Part shown: piece after piece, positions 5,546-10,024 of the stretch | How the letters are laid out: every line of letters begins with the position of its first letter | Position numbering within the stretch: the first letter of the stretch is position 1 | Assembly: GCA_022563285.1 (NCBI GenBank) | Contig: JADFNQ010000030.1 | Location: 1 to 10,024, forward strand | Length of the DNA: 10,024 nt | Direction of reading: 5' to 3' | Source of the DNA: Chloroflexota bacterium | Lineage (GTDB): Bacteria; Chloroflexota; Dehalococcoidia; SM23-28-2; RBG-16-64-32 | Made by a program: the position numbers and the translations under genes | Notes under the pieces: generated by a model | What the model was told of the DNA's origin: nothing | The model's database searches: none | The model's input: the letters and a program-made list of their open reading frames with translations, nothing else

Positions 5546-6709
5546 ATGCGAATCCTGCAGATCGCTCCCCTGTGGGAGAGAGTTCCCCCGCTAGGTTACG
5601 GTGGCACCGAGGCCGTGGTCAGCCTGCTGACCGACGCCCTGGTGCAGGCCGGACACGAAGTGGTCCTACGGGCCTCGGGGGATTCCCTCACCCTGGCTGA
5701 GCTGCGCTCCGTCTACCCCCGCAGCCTGCGCACGGCGAAGGAGGTCAAGGACGGAACGCCACCCTGGACGCCCTATGACTCGGTGCACGCGGCCGAGGCC
5801 GTCGCTGACGCCGGGGAGTTCGACATCGTCCACAACCACGCCGGGGAGCCAGTGATAGCCCTGGCCGGCCTCGCGGAAGCGCCGATGCTGACCACCATGC
5901 ACTGTCTCATCACACCGGACACAAAGATCGTCTGGGATCACTACCGGGGCTATTACAACACCATCAGTGGCGCGCAGATAAACACCGTGCCGCCCCTGGA
6001 GAGACCGCGGCACGCTGGCGTGGTATACAACGCCATAGACGTGGCCAGCTTCCCCTTCTCCACAGAGAAGGACGACTATCTACTCTTCCTGAACAGGATC
6101 CATCCCGTCAAGGGTACCCACCTTGCGATTGAGGTAGCACGCCGGGCGGGCCGGAAGCTGATTATCGCCGGGAAGGTAGACCGCGATGGCCGTGAGTACT
6201 ACGAGACTGCGGTCAGGCCGCTGGTGGACGGGCGCGATGTGGTGTTCCTCGGAGAGGCCGACCATCGCCTCAAGAGGGAGCTGTACGCAGCGGCGGCCTG
6301 TGTGCTGATGCCCATCTGCTGGGAGGAGCCGTTCGGGCTCGTGATGGTGGAGGCGATGGCCTGCGGGACGCCGGTGATCGCCTTCAACCGCGGGGCAGCG
6401 CCGGAGCTTATCGTGGACGGTGAGACCGGCTTTCTGGTTGAGGACGTAGAATCAATGATGGAGGCGCTAGGGAGGATCGACACGATCGTGCCGGACCGTT
6501 GCCGCCAGCACGTCCAGGCCAACTTTGATGTTCCCGTGATGGTGGAAGGCTACCTGCGGCTGTACCGCGAGATCGCGGGCGCTCATGTACCCCTCGGGCA
6601 AGCGCCACCGGTCGCCCCGGTTCCAGCGTTCTACGCGAAAGAACTGAGACCGCAGGAACTGCCGCCCGTAAAGGAGGCGGTGATAGATGAAGATCCTGCA
6701 TCTCGCTGA
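5546..6709 (+). CDS. Glycosyltransferase family 4 (GT-B fold)
   Basis: 387 residues. The start ATG at 5546 is supported by the family-typical opening MRILQIAPLWERVPPLGYGG (1-20), with the glycine-rich acceptor loop. The N-terminal Rossmann domain runs to about 165 (EFDIVHNHAG at 91-100). The C-terminal donor-binding domain has FLNRIHPVKG (181-190), KLIIAGK (204-210) and the GT4 EX7E motif with Glu261 and Glu269 in EEPFGLVMVEAMACGTPVIA. GT4 enzymes transfer a sugar from a nucleotide-sugar donor with retention of configuration. The acceptor cannot be read from sequence; with the debranching-enzyme homologue divergent next door, a glucan or glycosylated solute is an inference only. The ribosome site is poor (AGAGAG about 9 nt upstream). 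After the fold, residues 346-387 form a Pro-rich tail, whose last codons overlap the next gene. Confidence 0.93.
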   Translation: MRILQIAPLWERVPPLGYGGTEAVVSLLTDALVQAGHEVVLRASGDSLTLAELRSVYPRSLRTAKEVKDGTPPWTPYDSVHAAEAVADAGEFDIVHNHAGEPVIALAGLAEAPMLTTMHCLITPDTKIVWDHYRGYYNTISGAQINTVPPLERPRHAGVVYNAIDVASFPFSTEKDDYLLFLNRIHPVKGTHLAIEVARRAGRKLIIAGKVDRDGREYYETAVRPLVDGRDVVFLGEADHRLKRELYAAAACVLMPICWEEPFGLVMVEAMACGTPVIAFNRGAAPELIVDGETGFLVEDVESMMEALGRIDTIVPDRCRQHVQANFDVPVMVEGYLRLYREIAGAHVPLGQAPPVAPVPAFYAKELRPQELPPVKEAVIDEDPASR

Positions 6710-6932
6710 CGATTCCGTGAACCCGCTGGCGCGGGAGGAGGAGCTCCTCCTCGCCCTCCAAGCGGCGGGAGCGTGTAGCTGTCAGCAACTGCGCTTGACC
6801 ATCGCCGGCCGCAGGCTGTTCCTGGATGGCTTCGTGGAGAGCCTGGACCAGAAGCTCCGGGCGGAGCAGGCCTGCCGGGAGCTCGCTCCGGAAACCATGG
6901 TCGTGAACCGACTGCGGGTGGGCAGCTCATAA
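6687..6932 (+). CDS. Small BON-domain-like protein, coupled to the GT4 gene
   Basis: 81 residues, overlapping the GT4 gene by 23 nt in another frame. It is preceded by an excellent AAAGGAGG ribosome site (6670-6677) 9 nt before its ATG, so translation is probably coupled to GT4. Residues about 35-78 fit a single BON module: LRLTIAGRRLFLDGFVES, then a helix SLDQKLRAEQACREL and a closing strand METMVV-like segment ending NRLRV, the usual beta-alpha-beta ending with a conserved Asn. Residues 1-28 form a separate helix-prone segment; a CSC pair lies at 30-32. No signal peptide is present, unlike many BON proteins that act in the periplasm or bind membranes, so a cytoplasmic adaptor role is more likely. 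The domain call rests on pattern, not a profile score; a chance resemblance is possible. Confidence 0.72.
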   Translation: MKILHLADDSVNPLAREEELLLALQAAGACSCQQLRLTIAGRRLFLDGFVESLDQKLRAEQACRELAPETMVVNRLRVGSS

Positions 6933-6964
6933 GGAGCCCCTATCCACGCCGGCACCCGGGCTCC
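6933..6964 (+). terminator. Hairpin directly after the BON gene
   Basis: GGAGCCC (6933-6939) and GGGCTCC (6958-6964) can form a 7-bp stem around an 18-nt loop, starting at the base after the TAA stop. No T-run follows. It may mark the 3' end of the GT4-BON transcript, but it is not a standard Rho-independent terminator. Confidence 0.3.
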
Positions 6965-6987
6965 AGCCCTAGCGCTCGCCCGCCCTC

Positions 6988-7089
6988 TCAGAAGACGTAG
7001 CCCAGTCCCGAAGCCAGGAACCAGCCCCCGAGCCCCAGCAGGAACAGACCGCAGGCTAGCAGCACGCCCCGGTAGGCCCAGCGGCTCAT
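6988..7089 (-). CDS. Probable 33-residue single-TM small protein
   Basis: The minus frame from ATG (7087-7089) to TGA (6988-6990) encodes MSRWAYRGVLLACGLFLLGL followed by 13 more mostly hydrophobic residues. It has a basic, aromatic N-terminus, then one Gly/Leu-rich transmembrane helix (about 9-30) and no C-terminal domain. An in-frame GTG (7111-7113) would add 8 residues (VRHSAHSRI). I find no Shine-Dalgarno before either start. However, a promoter candidate at 7107-7136 would start transcription about 11 nt before the ATG, so translation from a very short leader is conceivable. It is the only reading of this 285-nt gap that looks protein-like. It stands divergent from the liv genes and convergent with the BON gene. 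No family is recognised; a chance hydrophobic frame is the alternative. Confidence 0.45.
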   Translation of the reverse strand: MSRWAYRGVLLACGLFLLGLGGWFLASGLGYVF

Positions 7090-7106
7090 GATGCGGCTAT
7101 GAGCCG
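7082..7106. repeat. 8-bp inverted repeat at the small-protein start
   Basis: CGGCTCAT (7082-7089) and ATGAGCCG (7099-7106) are perfect inverted repeats with a 9-nt centre. One arm contains the start codon of the minus-strand small frame, and the other abuts the -10 of its promoter candidate. It could be an operator, or an RNA hairpin if transcription begins farther upstream. Confidence 0.45.
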
Positions 7107-7136
7107 AGTGTCGCACCGGAGACTGAGCGCGGTCAA
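7107..7136 (-). promoter_or_regulatory. Promoter candidate for the small membrane protein
   Basis: On the minus strand, TTGACC (7131-7136), 18 nt ending in TGC, and GACACT (7107-7112). The -35, spacer and TGC match the tRNA-His promoter, but the -10 lacks the first T. The predicted start is near 7100. Confidence 0.35.
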
Positions 7137-7164
7137 CTGATGGCACTCCTGACTCGCTCTCCTC

Positions 7165-7175
7165 TATACTAGACT
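7165..7175 (+). promoter_or_regulatory. -10 element for the liv cassette
   Basis: TATACT (7165-7170) overlaps TAGACT (7170-7175), the latter identical to the -10 of the tRNA-His gene. No good -35 is seen for either, so the promoter may need an activator. Transcription would start at about 7177-7183, placing the inverted repeat 7183-7208 in the leader. Confidence 0.4.
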
Positions 7176-7182
7176 TGCCTTG

Positions 7183-7208
7183 CTGAGGCCGATGAAAGGT
7201 CGCCTCAG
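7183..7208 (+). promoter_or_regulatory. Leader hairpin that can cover the livG ribosome site
   Basis: CTGAGGC (7183-7189) and GCCTCAG (7202-7208) form a perfect 7-bp stem with a 12-nt loop. The last bases of the 3' arm are part of the AGGA ribosome site (7207-7210) used by the ATG at 7218. Folding would hinder translation. A protein-binding dyad is an alternative. Confidence 0.4.
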
Positions 7209-7217
7209 GATGAAAAT

Positions 7218-8021
7218 ATGCAAGATTCCCCTCCCATACTCGAGGTCGAGAACGTCACCAAAGCGTTTGACGGCGTCCGTGCCGTAAACAGTTGCACCCT
7301 GTCCGTAGAGCGAGCCACCATCACCGGCCTCATCGGCCCCAACGGCGCCGGCAAGACAACCCTCTTCAACCTAATCACCGGCTTCCTCAAGCCCAGTTCC
7401 GGCCGCATCCTGTTTCGGCGCGATCAGGACGATGGAGCTCCCCCCCAGCGCATCGATGGGCTGCCCCCCCACCGCATATTCCATCGCGGCATCGTACGCA
7501 CGTTCCAGATCCCTCGCGAGCTTAAGACCATGACCGTGCTGGAGAACCTCATGCTTGTGCCCGCCGGTCAGGCCGGTGAGCAGATCTGGAACCCCTGGCT
7601 GTTCAGCGCCCGCGTCTCCCGACAGGAGCACCAGATATATGACAAGGCCCTGGAGGTCCTGCAGTTCGTCGACCTCGCCCACCTGCGCGACGAGTACGCC
7701 GCCAACCTCTCCGGTGGCCAGAAAAAGCTGCTGGAGCTGGCCCGAACCCTGATGTGCGACCCCAGCATGATCCTCCTGGACGAACCGGGGGCGGGCGTGA
7801 ACCGCGTCCTCATGCGCAAGCTGGTGGAGAACATCGAGACCCTATGCAACGAGTTCGGCATCACCTTCTTCGTCATCGAGCACGATATGGACCTGGTCAC
7901 ACGGCTCTGCAACCCGGTCATCGTCATGAGCCAGGGAGAGCTCCTGGCGGAAGGCTCCCCGGAGGAGATCAAGCGGGACGAACGCGTGCTGGAGGCCTAT
8001 CTGGGTGGGCAGTACCGGTGA
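7218..8021 (+). CDS. livG: Branched-chain amino-acid-type ABC transporter ATP-binding protein LivG
   Basis: 267 residues. One of two cytoplasmic ATPases driving import by a Liv/HAAT-type transporter (branched-chain amino acids, sometimes urea or amides). Walker A is GPNGAGKTT (40-48), the Q-loop RTFQIPRE (Gln97), the signature LSGGQ (164-168), Walker B MILLDEP (184-190, catalytic Glu189) and the H-loop His222 in VIEHDMDLV. The LivG-typical GLPPHRI...GIVRTFQ block is present. Just before it is an extra 8-residue tandem copy, DGAPPQRI then DGLPPHRI (72-87), not usual in the family. The D-loop reads GAGVN where relatives commonly have AGLN. The start ATG has AGGA 7 nt upstream; an ATG at 7210 is in another frame. 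Its TGA overlaps the livF GTG. It is the first gene of the cassette. Confidence 0.93.
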   Translation: MQDSPPILEVENVTKAFDGVRAVNSCTLSVERATITGLIGPNGAGKTTLFNLITGFLKPSSGRILFRRDQDDGAPPQRIDGLPPHRIFHRGIVRTFQIPRELKTMTVLENLMLVPAGQAGEQIWNPWLFSARVSRQEHQIYDKALEVLQFVDLAHLRDEYAANLSGGQKKLLELARTLMCDPSMILLDEPGAGVNRVLMRKLVENIETLCNEFGITFFVIEHDMDLVTRLCNPVIVMSQGELLAEGSPEEIKRDERVLEAYLGGQYR

Positions 8022-8725
8022 CCACCGTCCTCCAGGCCCAGGACGTTTTCGCCGGCTACGGCGAGGTGGAGATCCTTCACGGCGTCTCCCTGGCCGTGGG
8101 CGAAGGCGAAGTCGTCGCCATCATCGGCCCTAACGGTGCCGGCAAGTCCACCCTCCTCAAGGCGATCTTCGGGCTCGTCTCAATCCACGGCGGCAGCGTC
8201 CAGCTTATGGGGCAGGACGTCACCAACTCCGCTCCCGACAGCATAGTTCGGAGCGGCATGTCCTACGTCCCCCAGACCGAGAACGTCTTCCCCAGCCTCA
8301 CGATCAACGAGAACCTGGAGATGGGCGCCTTTGTCCGCCGCGACGGTCTTCGCGACCGCCTGGAGCGCGTCTACGACCTCTTTCCCGACATCGCCTCCCG
8401 CCGCGGTGAGCGCGCCGGCAGGCTCTCCGGCGGCCAGCGCCAGATGCTCGCCCTCGCCCGCGCCCTGATGCTCGACCCCAAGGTCCTCCTCCTGGACGAG
8501 CCCTCGGCCAGCCTCTCCCCCAAGATGGTGGACTCTATATTCGATAAGTGCGGCGATATCAACCGCGGCGGCACCGCGATCCTGCTGGTAGAGCAGAACG
8601 CAAAGGAGGCGCTGGGCTTCAGCAGCCGCGCCTACGTGATGGCGGTGGGGGAGAACCGGTTCGAGGGCGAATCCCAGAGCATCTTGGACAACGAGGAGGT
8701 GGGCAAGCTCTACTTGGGCGCCTGA
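8018..8725 (+). CDS. livF: Branched-chain amino-acid-type ABC transporter ATP-binding protein LivF
   Basis: 235 residues, the normal LivF length, starting at a GTG that overlaps the livG stop (GTGA, 8018-8021). The same frame is open farther upstream inside livG, but the LivF homology begins right at this GTG (TTVLQAQDVFAGYGEVEILH). Walker A is GPNGAGKST (37-45), the Q-loop YVPQTENVFPSLT (Gln86), the signature LSGGQ (136-140) and Walker B VLLLDEP (156-162, Glu161). The switch region is LLVEQNAKEAL, with Gln where most ABC ATPases have His; this is normal for LivF proteins. It forms the ATPase pair with LivG. No strong ribosome site is seen (GGTGGG at 8004-8009), so translation likely depends on coupling to livG. 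Its stop lies 2 nt before the permease ATG. Confidence 0.95.
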   Translation: MTTVLQAQDVFAGYGEVEILHGVSLAVGEGEVVAIIGPNGAGKSTLLKAIFGLVSIHGGSVQLMGQDVTNSAPDSIVRSGMSYVPQTENVFPSLTINENLEMGAFVRRDGLRDRLERVYDLFPDIASRRGERAGRLSGGQRQMLALARALMLDPKVLLLDEPSASLSPKMVDSIFDKCGDINRGGTAILLVEQNAKEALGFSSRAYVMAVGENRFEGESQSILDNEEVGKLYLGA

Positions 8726-8727
8726 GC

Positions 8728-10024
8728 ATGGCCATCCTCGAAGCCACATACGGGCGGCTCATCGACCAATTCCGTGGCGTGGGCGACATCTTGGTCGGTG
8801 TAGGCCTATGGGTTGTCGCATCGTTCATCGCCATATCGGCCATCACCACGCAAGTGGTGGGACCCACTGTCCTCATAATCCAGGGGCCCTTGCTGCTGGT
8901 GGCGGCCACAGGCCTTGTCCTAAGATATGGCGATGCCCTCCGCGGCCGCGGCGACGACCTGATCATCACCGGCCTGTGGGCCAACCTCCTCGTCATCGGT
9001 GCCTGGGCTATCCTCACGGAGACTGACGCCTTCGCCGTCGGCGTCGTCACCGGCAGCGTCCTCGCCCTAGGTGCCATCGGTCTCACCCTCATCTACGGCA
9101 TCCTCAAGTTCGCTCACTTCGCTCACGGCGACTCCATGATGCTCGCCGGCTACATCGCCTTCTTCGCCCTCACCGGCACCGTCGTCGGCGAGAGGACCGA
9201 TACGCAGCCGTTCGGCTGGGGCCTTGGCGACCTCCCCGGCGCCACGGACCGCCTCAGCATACCGGCATGGCTACTACCGGGATGGCTCGGAGGCGGTGAG
9301 GAGTTCTCCTTCGGCTACGGCCTCCTCTTAGCGCTGCTGGCCGCTGCTGTAGTCATGGCGCTGCTGTTCACCGGCCTGGACCGCCTCGTCTACCGCCCCC
9401 TGCGACGCCGCCACAGCGGCTTCGTCATCTTCGCCATCGCCTCTCTCGGCATCGCCATCGCCATGCGCAGCCTCATGCTCATCTTCTGGGCCTCCTCCCC
9501 CCGCTTCTACGCCCCCGGCATCCGCCCCACCACTGACCTCCCGTTTGACGTCCGCATCGTCACCGACCAGATATTCATCTTCTTCGCCGCCATGCTTCTC
9601 GCCCTCTTGGTGTACCTTCTCCTCTTCCGCTCCAAGCTGGGCAAGGCGATGCGGGCCATGTCCGACAACCCGGACTTGGCCCAGGTCTCAGGCATCAACA
9701 CGGACCAGATAGTGACCTGGACGTGGGTGATTGGCGGCTCCTTGGTGGCCGTGGCCGGAGTCCTGCTGGCTCTCCAGTCCCAGCTCAAGCCGGAGTTGGG
9801 GTTTGTCCTCCTCCTTCCCCTGTTCGCGGCCACCATCCTGGGGGGGATCGGCAGCCCTCAGGGTGCCTTCGTCGGCGCCATGATCGTCGGCATTAGTCAG
9901 GAAGTTTTTGCCGCCGTCGGCCCGGACATCGGCATCTCCTCTGGTTACAAGTTCTCCGTAGCCTTCATCATCCTAATCATCATCCTGCTGCTGCGCCCCC
10001 GCGGCCTGTTCGGAGCGAAGGTGT
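8728..10024 (+). CDS. livH: Branched-chain amino-acid-type ABC permease LivH, enlarged, 3' end outside the window
   Basis: The frame is open from ATG 8728 to the end of the window: 432 residues with no stop reached. LivH motifs are clear: GAIGLTLIYGILKFAHFAHG (115-134), the EAA-like loop GKAMRAMSDNPDLAQVSGIN (305-324), then GVLLALQSQ, GGIGSPQGAFVGAMIVGI and the closing RPRGLFG (423-429), after which LivH proteins normally end. Two additions stand out. Residues 1-105 precede the normal LivH start and hold about three extra hydrophobic segments (about 21-42, 44-66, 78-97). Residues about 150-193 form a long polar/Trp-rich loop after the second core helix. Typical LivH has about 290-310 residues. 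An internal start near residue 104 would give standard size, but the ATG at 8728 fits tightly behind livF and the upstream frame looks coding. A LivM partner and a binding protein are expected outside the window. Confidence 0.92.
   Translation, partial: MAILEATYGRLIDQFRGVGDILVGVGLWVVASFIAISAITTQVVGPTVLIIQGPLLLVAATGLVLRYGDALRGRGDDLIITGLWANLLVIGAWAILTETDAFAVGVVTGSVLALGAIGLTLIYGILKFAHFAHGDSMMLAGYIAFFALTGTVVGERTDTQPFGWGLGDLPGATDRLSIPAWLLPGWLGGGEEFSFGYGLLLALLAAAVVMALLFTGLDRLVYRPLRRRHSGFVIFAIASLGIAIAMRSLMLIFWASSPRFYAPGIRPTTDLPFDVRIVTDQIFIFFAAMLLALLVYLLLFRSKLGKAMRAMSDNPDLAQVSGINTDQIVTWTWVIGGSLVAVAGVLLALQSQLKPELGFVLLLPLFAATILGGIGSPQGAFVGAMIVGISQEVFAAVGPDIGISSGYKFSVAFIILIIILLLRPRGLFGAKV

Noticed and set aside
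5449..5700. Plus-strand 83-codon frame across the GT4 start
   Set aside because: It would cover the GT4 promoter and overlap the GT4 start in another frame; the product is Pro/Arg/Gly-rich without motifs.
7754..8017. Upstream extension of the livF frame inside livG
   Set aside because: The extension is read out of frame through livG, and LivF similarity begins exactly at the GTG 8018 that overlaps the livG stop.
1..10024. CRISPR array, insertion sequence, integrase or attachment site at the tRNA genes
   Set aside because: No spaced direct repeats, no transposase or integrase motifs, and no partial repeats of the tRNA 3' ends were seen.

Overview
The window is a GC-rich (roughly 60% or more) bacterial chromosomal segment with Shine-Dalgarno starts, sigma70-type promoters, bacterial tRNAs with encoded CCA ends, and GTG as well as ATG starts. 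The mix of a MgtE magnesium channel, a bacterial-type debranching-enzyme homologue, a GT4 glycosyltransferase and branched-chain amino-acid ABC genes would fit Chloroflexota (Dehalococcoidia-like) or another environmental high-GC lineage. That placement is a guess, because no phylogenetic marker gene is present.

Layout. (1) 1-515: the C-terminus of a DppC/OppC-type permease on +, followed on - by a C-terminal fragment of an arsenate reductase (ArsC/LMW-PTP fold) that has lost its catalytic N-terminus. (2) 516-1340: an unrecognised four-TM protein with a Glu-rich predicted coiled coil, then tRNA-His(GTG) with an encoded G-1. (3) 1337-2904: mgtE on -, divergent from tRNA-Arg(TCG); each has a recognisable -35/-10 promoter. 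(4) 2969-5545: a glycogen-debranching/amylo-alpha-1,6-glucosidase-like gene on -, read from a 378-bp divergent control region with two tandem promoter candidates. (5) 5546-6932: a GT4 glycosyltransferase translationally coupled to a small BON-domain protein. (6) 6988-7089: a probable 33-residue single-TM protein on -. (7) 7218 to the end: a Liv-type branched-chain amino-acid ABC cassette in the order livG, livF, livH, with the permease running off the window.

How the genes relate. The debranching homologue and the divergent glycosyltransferase suggest handling of an alpha-glucan or a glycosylated solute. The LivGFH genes encode two ATPases and one permease, so the second permease (LivM) and the binding protein should lie outside, probably downstream. 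MgtE and the two tRNAs look like independent housekeeping units. Most promoter candidates share one form, an 18-nt spacer and/or a TGN-extended -10.

I see no defence system, mobile element or CRISPR array, and no clear new multi-gene system. The most interesting points are the ArsC remnant, the enlarged LivH, an 8-residue tandem duplication in LivG, the glycosyltransferase-BON coupling, a 22-bp perfect palindrome at the tRNA-Arg transcription start, and an inverted repeat inside the mgtE promoter spacer.
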